A DNA stretch of 64,000 nt from Polytrichum commune. Taxonomy: Eukaryota; Streptophyta; Polytrichopsida; Polytrichales; Polytrichaceae. Location: positions 40,819,180 through 40,883,179 of the forward strand of contig OX485808.1 of assembly GCA_950295325.1 (NCBI GenBank). The letters are read 5' to 3'. Under the pieces are notes generated by a model. That model was given only the letters and a program-made list of their open reading frames with translations, was not told the DNA's origin and ran no database searches. Positions 23,580-34,095 of this stretch are shown here, piece after piece; the stretch's first letter is position 1, and each line of letters starts with the position of its first letter. The position numbers and the translations under genes are program-made.

Positions 23580-25353
23580 TCAGCTGCATGTGTTGGGCTC
23601 AAATGCATTTGAACGCCGCAAGCTCATCCAGCCTGCACATCTGGGCAACACCTCCATCCATGTACATATGTAAGTTTTCATGTGTATGGAAGAAAGATAA
23701 ACATAAGACAACCTACACCTTCAATATAGCTTTCCACATAACCTACTAGTAAGAAGTCCCTCAACAAATCCATGCTTCAACATTTGGCAAAACTCTGAAG
23801 GGAAAGGTTAAGGATGTACCTTTTGGGACTTCGATTTCTACATCTGTTTTCTGCTGCAATCGATGAAGGCAAGCTTCATAGTGATGGAGCTTTGTTAATT
23901 CACTCTTGTGGTGCTCAGCCTTGACTTTAAGGTCTGCCCTCACTTCCCCAATTTCATGGCATATCTTTTCCAGTTCAAGTATTGAATCCTGCACTTCTGC
24001 CAATCCAAACTTGTGCACATCCTTTCCATCAATGTTCTCTAACCCTAGGACCTGGACCTTGGCAGAATGAAGGCAGCCTTCAGCACTATTCATTTTGTAG
24101 AGTAGATCAACTAGTTTACTCTGGATGGCTTCCAACACATTTGTGCAATTCTGGACAGTCTGTCTTTTCTTCAACACAATTCCATTGATGTCCTTGATTT
24201 GAGTGGCCAAGCTAGTTTTGGCAACACCTGATCCCTCACCCATATGCAAGTTCTTCTCTTCCTCCACCACACTAGTAGGGGATCCAATTTGCAAATATTT
24301 TCTTTTCAATGGTAACTGTCCAATTTTGAACTGCAAGAGCTCTCTCTTGAATTTCACCTGGTCCTCTCTCAATTTCACTTCCTTCAGCCTCACTGCCCTC
24401 TCCATGACAATGACACCATTTTCATCAATTTCAGTGGCTAGTGTGTGTAGCCCTTCAGACACAAGTGGTGAGGAGGTAGAAGTATACCCTACTGGAGCAA
24501 CATCAGACGGGCCTACATCAGCTACATGTGTCTCTCCTTCTGGCTTTAGTTTCTCTTCAGGTATGTTGAGTTGAACTTGGGTTGGCACCTCCTCACCAAA
24601 GGGAGACTGAATTCCTGATTTTGTGCCAAGTGGCTCGTCTCCAATGCAATCTCTGGTTGCATCTGTAGATACTACTCCTTCCCTTGGTGATTGGAGTTGA
24701 TCCCCCTCTATGCCACCCTTAATTTCTGGTTGAGGTTGCAATACAACCTCTTCATGAACCTGCTGCTCCATAGTTGCTGGACCCTTTGTACCAAGTAGTT
24801 CATCCCCTCCTTGGTTTTTTTCAGGGGAGTTGCCTTCATGCAACCCATTGCCACCTGCAACACTGTCATCTTCCTCCACTTCTTCTTCCTCCTCTTCCTC
24901 CTCCTCTTCATCATCATCTTCTTCCTCATCTTCTTCCTCCTCCTCCTCTTCTTCACCCTCCTCTTCATCCCCATCATGGCTAGAAGAGGAATTCATGTAC
25001 TCTGGAAGTGGTGTGAAACTTCGCTTCCTCCTATGCACAGCCTCAGCAAATTTTGCCCAATTTATGCTAAATCCCTTGCGCTCTGCAAGTACTCCGCATG
25101 CAAAGGAAAGGTTGATGTCGGAATTGGGTGTTTGCTTGCGCTGGTACACCTGGCGAATCAGCTCCTCAATCCTGGTCTTCAATGACTCATCTTCATGCAT
25201 AGTGTAGCGAAACCCATTGTTGCTTTTGCGCTTTCCCCACAAGGCCTCGCACTCCTTCTTAGATGCATAGCATCTCCCCATAGTGGGGGAAGGAAATAAC
25301 CCCTTTGCTGGCAGTCCCACAACATCACGAAACCACCTCCAACTCCCCTCCAT
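23580..25353 (-). CDS. Coiled-coil protein with acidic tract, paralogue of the 30.5-kb gene
   Basis: ATG is at 25353. One long exon runs to 23820, where AAAAG precedes GTACAT, a plausible donor. A phase-1 acceptor at 23633 would add a 17-residue tail ending at 23580 (528 aa). Without splicing the frame stops at 23761 (530 aa). Residues about 30-110 contain ECEALWGKRKSNNGF and LAERKGFSINWAKFAEAVHRRK, which align with EICEIFGPRKDKNGW and VAENKGIPVNWASFAVHLHKKR in the neighbouring gene. A run of about 40 Glu/Asp residues follows (GAA/GAG/GAT repeats at 24880-24985), then predicted coiled coil to the end. No RING is present. Function is unknown; the family may be transposon-borne. Confidence 0.65.
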
Positions 25354-25380
25354 TGCAATCTCCTACAACAATCTCCCTCA

Positions 25381-26040
25381 ATCCCTACACAAGTGCAACC
25401 AATCATAAATACCTGGTCAATGACTATTGTGTGGCAGCTTAGGAAAGAAGGTTTAAAACAAGGTGTAAAATAATGTTGTAGACAATCTTATGTATTGCAG
25501 CTAATGTATGAAGACTCCCTACACAAGTGTGCAACCAATCCTAAAAATCTGGCCAAAGACTATTGTGTGGCAGCTTAGGAAAAAAATGTTTAAAACAAGG
25601 TGTAAAACAATGTTGTAGACAATCTCTGACTGCAGGTAATGTATGAAGACTCCCTCCACAAGTGTACACTCAAGTTGCCTAAAAACCTGGCCAATGATTA
25701 TTGTGTAGCAGCTTAGGAAAGAAGGTGTAAAAGAAGGTGTAAAACAATGTTGTAGGCAATCTCAGACTACAGCTAATGTATGAAGACTCCCTACACAAGT
25801 GTGCAACCAATCCTAAAAACCTGGCCAAAGACTATTGTGTGGCAGCTTAGGAAAGAAGGTGTAAAACAAGGTGTAAAACAATGTTAGTCAATCTCATACT
25901 GCAGCTAATGTATAAAGACTCCCTACACAAGTGCAACCAATCCAAATACCTGGCCAATGACTATTGCGTGGCAGCTTAGGAAAGAAGGTGCTAAACAATG
26001 TGCTAAACAACCTCAAACTGCAGGTAATGTATGAAGACTG
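25381..26040. repeat. Tandem array, about 135-bp unit x 5
   Basis: GTGGCAGCTT (one copy GTAGCAGCTT) occurs at 25431, 25567, 25705, 25839 and 25968, spacings 136, 138, 134 and 129. Each unit also holds AATGTATGAAGACTCCCTACACAAG and AACAATGTTGTAGAC-like words (shortened here). The array starts 28 bases upstream of the ATG of the minus-strand coiled-coil gene, so it occupies its promoter and 5' leader. Confidence 0.9.
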
Positions 26041-26487
26041 TTGTGGGTAAGTGTGGAGAGAGAAGAGGGAAATGTACCTGTGCGTATTGCCAGCTTGCAT
26101 GCTTCATGATGATCCTATGAAGTTCCATAAAATTATCAGTAGTACTGCCACATATGATAATTGAACTCATATGTGGCAATGAGGACCTGAAATAATGAGG
26201 GTTGTCCACATGTGTGATTTCATTGTGCCGTCATTTTTTATTGTGTTAGCGTTTCATAATCATTGATAATCAAATAGAACACCTAACTACGTACTCACTG
26301 TCCCTAGTATGATATAAATCAACTCCTAGGTCTACATGTACTTCACTATTAGCTATTAAAGAAGATATAAATCAATGCGGACTCACTCAATATGCAAAGA
26401 GTAACCATCAGATGACTCAAATAACAACAACTGGAACATCTAATTTTTATTCCATAATGCTATGAACAAGTTGGGCAACTCTAATCA

Positions 26488-27183
26488 TCACTTGCCCCTC
26501 ACAGTTCGTCTGGACCTATTGTCATGACGAAGGGATGCAGATTTAGAAGGGCTGTTAGCCAACAACTTCATTACCTCTTTATTGGTAACGGGCTTTTGGC
26601 CACCATGTTTAGTTAGGATGGCAGAGGGGTCCTCAGCTGGACCCTCAGTTCTAGTCACTCTTTTAGCAAAATTGCCAGGCATTGTTGGGTTTTTCCGTTT
26701 CACATGAGGGATGTTGTCATGTGATTGAACAATTTGCATGGACTCAGATTGAATATCCACAGAGGTGCAGGCTGGAAATCCATGAACATCCAATAGTGAG
26801 TTAGTAATTACCTCCTTTGAATCTAGGGCAGATGGATTGGTATCCAATCCATCTTGCGAACATTTGCCAATGTTGTCTGTATCCTGGATTGGTTTAGAAT
26901 CACTAGGACAACCTCTCTCTTCATCGTCATCACTAGTATCAGTGTAGGTATCATTTAAACCTAAAAGCACACTATTACCACTACCACAAGATGCTCTTCT
27001 AGGTCTGTTTTGCAAAGAACCTGTAGGGGTTTCCAATATAGCCAAATCATCCTCAGAATTAGATTCAAAGTCAAAATCAAAATCTGGCTCCTTGAATCCA
27101 TGGATTTCCATCCCACTACATCCTTGAGTAACAATTTTAGCACGTTTAGTGGTTGGAAGTCTAAATGTTCTCCTAACCACCGG
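26488..27183 (-). pseudogene. In-frame continuation after the stop of the RING gene
   Basis: Directly after TAA (27186-27184) the same frame stays open for 230 codons to 26488. It encodes VVRRTFRLPTTKRAK, an acidic stretch (DFDFDFESNSEDDLA), a Ser/Asp-rich middle and a basic end (RSRRTVRGK). The composition looks like real protein. The simplest view is that the RING protein was once longer and a single stop truncated it. Alternatively the TAA is the true end and this is a long 3' UTR. Confidence 0.5.
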
Positions 27184-30100
27184 TTAAACACTAGCATTGA
27201 AAGCATTTCCTAGACCCACAATGGTACTTAATGGCTTTGGGTTAGCACGTTTTGATCCTGATATAACGTCACAACAAGTTGGACACAAAAGTAGGTCCTT
27301 TGCACACATCGTGCAAACACAAGTATGACCACAAGGCTGCATCACAACACATGCAAAGCAGTATTAGTATAAATACTTAGCCTAAACATTATAACCCTTC
27401 TCCAACTTTGATTTGCTCAAATAAAATATGTGCGATATTGGCAACAATGACATGTGGATGATATCCAAAAACTCACCTCCAATGTAGCCATGGGTTTGCA
27501 TTTCTCAAAGCAAATGATGCATTGAAAGGTTTGTGAGTCTAGTCCTTGCGAATTTTCATTGTCAGCTTCCACCAATGATGATTTTTGTGAAATAGTTTGA
27601 GGACATTTCTTTGAGGCCACCTCTGAATATTCTTCCCCGCATGCACCAGTTCTTGGAATGAAACTGTCTTGACTTGCTGATGTGTGGGTCCTCAAAGAGC
27701 AGGAGGGCTCAGGTATTGTTGAGTTTGGGTCGCCCATTTGAAACATAGTGGTGGAAGCTCCAAAGTCTGAATGGACATCTACAGTCAACATCAAGGAATT
27801 AAATATGATTCAGGAGTCAACAAACATATTATGGTCCAAATAAAATTAAAACAAAAAAGACTCATGGCATCCAAAAGATCCAAGAATTACATCCAATATC
27901 CAAACAACATTCCTGTTGATAGTATTGAATATCCAAGTAGTTCAGGACAGTAGGAAATTGGGTCCTGAAACAAATAATGGCAGGAATGGAAGGAAAGGTA
28001 GTTATGATAGTCATAGGCAACCTGAAATTGGGTCCTGAAACAAATAATGGCAGGAATGCTAGGAAAGGTAATTATGATAGTCAAAAGCAACCTGAATTTG
28101 GGTCCTGAAACAAATTATGGCAGGAATGGAAGAAAAGGAAATGTTTATAGTCCAAGGCAACCTGAAATTGAGTCCTGGATCACAATTGGGACATGAATGC
28201 AAGCAAATGGGCAGGGTACTAAGCATGGGCGTCAGGAAGTTAGTTCTTGACTCTTGAGACTAGTAAGAATGGTATTCACAAACATCCTAGCAGTGCAGTA
28301 CAACAAATATTAGTGTCCTGGGTCCTCCGAATGGCAAGATTGTAAATGAAGGCAACCTAGGTGTATGGGGAAGGAATATCAGTCCTAGTACACATATAGG
28401 AATATTTCTAGGTAGTGCAAATCCTGGTGGTGTGGCTGACTAGGAAGATATGTATTGGAACGTTCCTAATAGTCCCCACATTAACTATGTGAACATCCAT
28501 TCAAAAACTACAAGAATAAGATATAGCAGTAGGATGGCAAGGAAGTGTGTCCAGATTTGAATAGATGTTGATGGCCTAAGGGAGTGGAATGTAGGAATCA
28601 ATAAACATGTGTACAAATATCACATCCAGGTAGCATAGCAAAACATACATATGTATAATGCAACCCTACAACATCTACGAACTAAAAAATTTACTATCAG
28701 GGTTCCTATATGCGCCAAAAGTACATACGCACATTTGCTGACCATAGCTTAGCATGATGCAAACATTTTTTGACCTAAACATCTTATACCCACTGCACAA
28801 AATGCTATAAAAAATGCAGAAACTAAATTATTGGGCAACACTAAATTTGGGTTTGAGCTCACCAGACATAGCTGCAGATGGGAGTGGAGGATCACCATTT
28901 TTGGGAAGGACATATCCAAATGACAATCGCCATTGTAAATCAAATTCTTGTTGGCAACTTTGCAGCTTGCATTTGTTGGAAGAGTTGATGTGCACACCAA
29001 GGTACCAAGGGTGGTAACAATGACCGCATGACGAAACACATATATCATTAACATAGAAGCTTTCTTTGCAAAAAGTACAATCTTCAACATTCAGTTGAAG
29101 ACTTTGTGCCTTAGTCCTATCAGCCCTACCAATAGGTTCAGGGTGGGTGGTTAGTAAAGTGCCACCCTTCAACTTAGACAAATAATCTGCTATGAGAGTC
29201 AACATCTTTTCTAGGACAACTTGATGTTGAACTTCCTCTCCATATGCCTCTTCACTACTGGTAAGTTCACTTTCTTTGAGAATAAAATCTTTCTCAGTTG
29301 CAGAAAGTTTTGAAAGAGATGATAGAACATTCCTCTCCTCACAGCGTAATCTTTGTTGCAGTTGAGCAACAGATTCCTCCTGATGTGCATCAACTGATGA
29401 AAGTCTCTCAACATATTCTTCCCCCACAACAGATGCATCAATTGTAGGAATATGATTAGACTCAAATGAGAGTGCATCTTGCAAAGCAAGCTGAGCTCTG
29501 GAGAGTTCACATTCAGCATCAGTATGGAGACCTTTAAGAACATCTAGCATGAGTTTTGCTCGTTTGAAGTCCATCTCAAAATTTGATTTAGTGTCACTAG
29601 TGGCACGAAGACGCTCCTTTGACTCTAGCAATGTCTTCTGCTTTGATAGAAGCAACTCATGTAGTCTAGTGATGATGTCCTCTGTTCCACTCTTTAGTGG
29701 ATCTGAGGCCATCATCGCCTTCACCCTTGGATTAAACACACTTAGGTTATTGCGCTTAATTGACACACCAGCTTCAGCCTTCACCTTTGTTGCACGCAAC
29801 AAAAGCGAACGATTAACAGGTTTTCGAAAACTACCCTTCCTATCAGGCCCTAAGAAAGAACCAGTAGACAGAGGGTTTTGGGCTGGAGAAAAGTGTTGAG
29901 AAACAACTCCTACAGCAGAAACAGGAAGTTGGGAAATGGAACTTCCTATAGCTTGGTTACCACGCTCTGGGCACGATGTGGTTGTGACTTTGAGCGAGTC
30001 TGAACTGGTGCCCTCCTTGGCAAGTCTCTTAGCTTTTTTCACATTCTCCAGAGACACCCGTTTTTTGTGCAGGTGAACTGCAAATGATGCCCAATTAACA

Positions 30101-30505
30101 GGGATACCCTTGTTCTCTGCAACAATGGCTCTAGCCCACTCCAATGTCAATTGGTCATTGAGGACTTGATCTCTGAGGGTCACTCTTGAGTACAAATTCG
30201 CCACAGATTCTTGGAACTCCCTACTAGGCTTCTCATTGACCTTCCAACCATTCTTATCCTTGCGAGGTCCAAAAATCTCACAGATCTCTTCATTAGAAAC
30301 GTCCCCCTCTTGCAAAGACTTCACCTCCCTCCCTTCTCCTCTCAAACCTTGAATATTGATGAAATAGTGGAGATCTAAAATGGATTCATCCTGGAATGAG
30401 AACACACAATGCATAAGAGGAGATGAACAATCACAGGTAGGTCCAAGAGTAGATGAACATGTACATTTGAAATCTGAAATGGCCAAAACACACCTGATTC
30501 GCCAT
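27184..30505 (-). CDS. Coiled-coil protein with two C-terminal RING-like zinc domains, four exons
   Basis: Exon 1 is 30505-30494 (ATG GCG AAT CAG, then GTGTGT). Exon 2 is 30390-28863, exon 3 is 27778-27477 and exon 4 is 27336-27184. All have GT-AG borders and compatible phases (0, 1, 0), giving about 664 residues. Exon 2 holds the N-terminal domain shared with the 25.3-kb gene (EICEIFGPRK, PVNWASFAVHLHKKR), a basic region, a long coiled coil, and CTFCKESFYVNDIC...CGHCYHPWYL...CKLQSC, a RING-variant with Tyr at one usual Cys. Exons 3 and 4 build a second, C3HC4-type RING: CIICFEKC, then CGHTCVCTMCAKDLLLCPTC. A role as a ubiquitin ligase or chromatin factor is only suggested by the RINGs. The start at 30561 in the same frame is less likely, as it reads through intron 1. 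Confidence 0.65.
27954..28200. repeat. Tandem array, 70-bp unit x 3.5 (inside an intron)
   Basis: GAAATTGGGTCCTGAAAC-like unit starts lie at 27954, 28024, 28094 (GAATTTG) and 28164 (GAAATTG, degenerate). Each of the first three also has AATGGCAGGAATG. The array lies in the 1084-bp intron between exons 2 and 3 of the RING gene. Confidence 0.9.
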
Positions 30506-31060
30506 AGCCAACCCAAAACGCAATGAGTTTCAAGAAACAAAGCTAAACAAGCAACATGCATTGAAATCTGTGTACAACCTGAAGTTGCCGCTCCCTCGAA
30601 CTCTTGCGCGCAAGCCAGACCCTCTTTCCTCGCACAAAAACCCTACCCTATCGGCCAATTTTTGCTCTAAACCACGCATAGATTGTATTCTGGTCGTGTT
30701 GAGTTTCGGCGGGACAAGGCGGTGTCGGGTAGAGAGGGTTCCGCCTTGGGAAAGCGCTGGGCTTCTAGCTGCAACTAGATTTTATCGGACCCGTCGAATC
30801 TTCTGATCTTCAATCGAATCTTCCGGTCTTCTAGTCTTCAATTTCTTCAATTTCTTCTAATCTTCAACCTCTTTCCCGTCGACCTATCCTGTTGCGGCTC
30901 TATATGGATAAAGGGTAAGAGTAGTGTGATAAGAAACCACGGGCTTCGGACGGGTAAAACGGGACGTCAGAACACGAGCTGACGTCCGAAAGATTGGCTC
31001 CTAAACTTTCAAACCCACGGTGACCAGCAATCGCGCCTCACCAGTGGGAACGACAGAAAA
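30506..31060. other. Upstream region of the RING gene; no gene
   Basis: CT-rich stretches (TTCTTCAATTTCTTC near 30840) look like a 5' leader or promoter for the minus-strand gene at 30505. ACGGGACGTCAGAACACGAGC...GACGTCCG near 30960 contains an imperfect palindrome. No coding frame is convincing. Confidence 0.4.
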
Positions 31061-31177
31061 CAACCTTGTGGGTGATTAATCCCACTTCGTTGTCACAAAC
31101 AACCTTGTGGGTGATTAATCCCACTTTGTTGTCACAAACAACCTTGTGGGTGATTAATCCCACTTCGTTGTCACACA
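31061..31177. repeat. Tandem array, 39-bp unit x 3, each with a short hairpin
   Basis: CAACCTTGTGGGTGATTAAT begins at 31061, 31100 and 31139. Each unit carries GTGGG-TGATTAAT-CCCAC, a 5-bp stem with an 8-base loop. Units differ by single bases. Confidence 0.9.
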
Positions 31178-33059
31178 GGAAACAAATTACGATGCAGAAA
31201 TGAAATGCAACTAGCCTCCAAAACCGGCTTGGAATCACACACACAAGAAAAAGACAACGTGCCACAAGCAACCACACATTCGAGTCTTGAAGCCTTCAAT
31301 TCTTTAATCTGTCCGTCTTCTATGGTCGGTCGAAGTCTCAGCTCTTCTTTTAAGAACCAACAGACTTCCTTCCACTCAAACAAACACAAATCTTGATTGC
31401 TAACTTCCAAAACAACAAGTGAGATCTCTCATGAATCACAAATCCCTCGTATTTTATTTCATATTCTTCTCAAAAACAACTCACACCGTGAGCTTCGAAT
31501 CCACTTCTCTCTCTCTACAACTTCTCTCCCACAAAATAATCACATAACATCTTTCCTTCACCACCTCTCCCTATCCATGCGAGAGACAAAGTTCTCTCTT
31601 ATCCTCATCACATGGCTTCTAATCACCCATTGGTCCAAAGTAACTCAAGATAACTAAAAGACAAAAATAAACTATGAGTAAATAAAAAGGTAATCTATTT
31701 CTATCATTTGGTAAAGGTAACTAAGAGTAACTATGAGTAAACATAAAGGTAAGCAACTTCTATCCACTTCTATCCTTAGGTAATGATAACAAAAATAAAC
31801 TATGAGTAAATAAAAAAAGTAATCTACTTCTATTCTTTATTATTTTTCTCCAAGACCAAGAATCACAATGCAATATTAAATACGTACACATCTATATAGT
31901 GTACGTATTTACATCACGACAGCGGGGACAGGCGGGACGTTTCAAGAAGGACAGCAAGCTTAGCTTGCCTTCGACGTAGGCGGGAGCCGCGGGACTCTCT
32001 CCATGGCCAACGAAGATGATAAGGGTGTCAGTAGAAAGAGCCAGTAGGAATAAAGTCTAATTATTGAACCCACAAAAATAAAATTAATTGTCGTCCACCA
32101 TCCATTTCCTGAAATTTACCTAAGTGGTTCCTAGTGGCTCCACCCAAGGATGCTTCCACCCAATTACACAAGTTTAAGTATTGATAAATACTTGTCACTT
32201 ATTGTAGTTTTCTCCTCACGCTTCAACCACTATATTGGTTTAATGAACTAATGGTTATCCTTAATGGAACCAAATAAACTTCCTTTGCTCCCCTAGACTT
32301 TACTAGCTAATAGTGTAACTTTCCCATTACTTCTCGGAATGTCCTAAAATTTTATCTGTAACTAGGGAGACAAAGCAAAAAAAACATCTCACCAATTTGT
32401 GAGCCTATCCCATTTTCTGTCCGACAGTTATGACCATTTTAGTGTGTCAGTCTACCCAGATTTCAGAATGTCATAACTTCCTCTTACAGGCTCCAAAGAA
32501 CTTCAAATTTTGGGAGCAATCACAAAAAACTAATTGTTTATGACTCCCTGAAATTTCAAACTATTTTCATTTTCTGCCAAAACGTTATGGCCTTTTTAGT
32601 CTGCAACTCTTGAAAACACTTCAGAATGATATATCTCCTTTTCATCTACTCAGAATGACTTGAAATTTGTACCACAACTAGAAAACCTAAGAACAAAGCA
32701 TCCCTCAAAATTTCATGCGTTTCCAAGTCTTTTTCCAGGAGTTATGCCCATTTCAGCTCGAAAATGTAGGCCAAGTTCAAAATGTCATAACTGCTGCTCC
32801 AGTACTCCAAACATCCTCAGATTTTGACCATGTTCATATAAACAAGTTGTTTACTAACCCTCTAAATTTAAACAAAGTGTCTTCTTCTGCTCGGAAGTTA
32901 TGCCCCTTACAACCTAGACTACTCAAGAAATACCCAAGAAATATGAACTCAAGTACTACAACTTGAAGCCATAAAATATCTTAAAATTATTCACACCAAA
33001 ACTAATTCTAACAAGAGGTCAAGCCCTCTTCAAGGCCAACTAGCCTTGGTTCTCCAACT
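31178..33059. other. No supported gene; AT-rich repeat-derived sequence
   Basis: Several words recur (AACTATGAGTAAATAAA at 31667 and 31795) and a short segment near 32125-32165 matches, in reverse, the LTR fragment at 16560-16605. No domain-bearing frame is present. Confidence 0.5.
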
Positions 33060-33526
33060 AAAAACTAAGCACACACATGTGCTCCAATCTTGCTTCCAAC
33101 ACACCCACACTTATAACACGTGGGGTGCCTTGGAGCACGAAGGGAAGAGAGGATGAGTGAGGGAAGAATGAGGGATTATATAGTGAGTTTGAGGGGGTGA
33201 GCACCCTCAAGGCTCACGATAAGCCCTCGAGATCTCCTTCTACTTTATAGGTTCTAATTCTATCTCCTAAGCCTTCCTCCCTCAAATGATCAACAAGGAT
33301 CCTAATTCAAACATTTAACTAACCTTGACTTTCTACCTACCACACTTTACCAAGGTTTGTCCTTCTCCTACTTAAATCCACTCCACAAAAGCCTAATGCT
33401 TCAAACTAAGCTTTCTTGAAGCTTCACTCTTTTTATATTTTTGTGAATAATCATAAATCACCAAAAAACCACTTGGAATGTTTTACAAGTGTTAACAACC
33501 AATGTGGGCATCAATTTAGGCTCACA
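33060..33526 (-). repeat. 5' end of a minus-strand LTR, TGTGAGCC family
   Basis: It ends TTTAGGCTCACA at 33526. On the minus strand it matches the start of the complete LTR at 34096, including CACAAAAATATAAAAAGAGTG and, further in, the CCCACGTGTTATAAGTGTGGGTG block (33100-33125; 34510-34535 in the other copy). The other end was not delimited. CAGGG follows at 33527. Confidence 0.65.
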
Positions 33527-33529
33527 CAG

Positions 33530-34076
33530 GGCTAGGACACCGATCCGGCATCAGACTTCGGATCGAGAGGCAACTCCGAGTAGGGGTAAAGCCCCTATGA
33601 CCCAAGCCTCACCGTCGTCTCCTCCGGATTGCCAAATGGTTAGTCCCTTTCTTCCGCCACCCTCAAGGGCGGCCTCCAACAGGGATCCGCGGACTGCCTC
33701 GATCTCGGATGGGCAAAACCCGGAACAGCGCACCGGAAGCGATCCTTCTCTGGTCCGGAACATCCGGAAGGGGAGTACAGTTTCCGGAACACCAGGGACC
33801 GGAACGCCGCGGACCGAAGGAGCAGCGAACTCGGAGGATGAGATCGCCCCGTCTCCAAACATGAGGAAGATGCTCACGCGGCTGCAGAAAGCATCGCCGG
33901 GAGGGGGCTCATCCGCCATCAGGGGACTCGGCAGCCATTCGAAGGAGGGAATAGCTCAGAAGAAGCACCGCTCTTCTTAGCTTAGAATGGTAGTTAGATC
34001 AGTTAGGCAGAATAGAGGTAGGAAGGTAGGACTTAGGAATTTTTGAAGATGAGGAATAAAAATTCTCCGGTGGGTG
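33530..34076 (+). pseudogene. CCGGA-element ORF, C-terminal part, next to its 3' LTR
   Basis: The frame ends at 33980. It carries the S/P/T-rich tail and the conserved end SEDEIAPSPNMRKMLTRLQ, then GGGSSA and QKKHRSS, matching the ends at 39340-39480 and 45139-45330. About 95 bases after the stop the LTR begins at 34077. The N-terminal three quarters of the ORF are absent. Confidence 0.75.
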
Positions 34077-34095
34077 TGTCAGCGGATAATCCGGA

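Noticed and set aside
24811..25207. Plus-strand Ser- or Leu-rich open frames opposite the acidic tract
   Set aside because: They are shadows of the GAA/GAG repeat that encodes the Glu/Asp run on the minus strand.
25381..28200. CRISPR-like arrays
   Set aside because: The tandem units are contiguous without unique spacers and the genome is a plant's.
30506..30561. Start of the RING gene at 30561
   Set aside because: It needs reading through 100 bp that has a clear GTGTGT donor and TTCCAG acceptor. The MANQ exon at 30505 fits better.
16950..31030. Terminal inverted repeats bounding the three-gene block
   Set aside because: I compared the sequence near 16.9-17.3 kb with 30.6-31.0 kb in reverse and found no convincing match.
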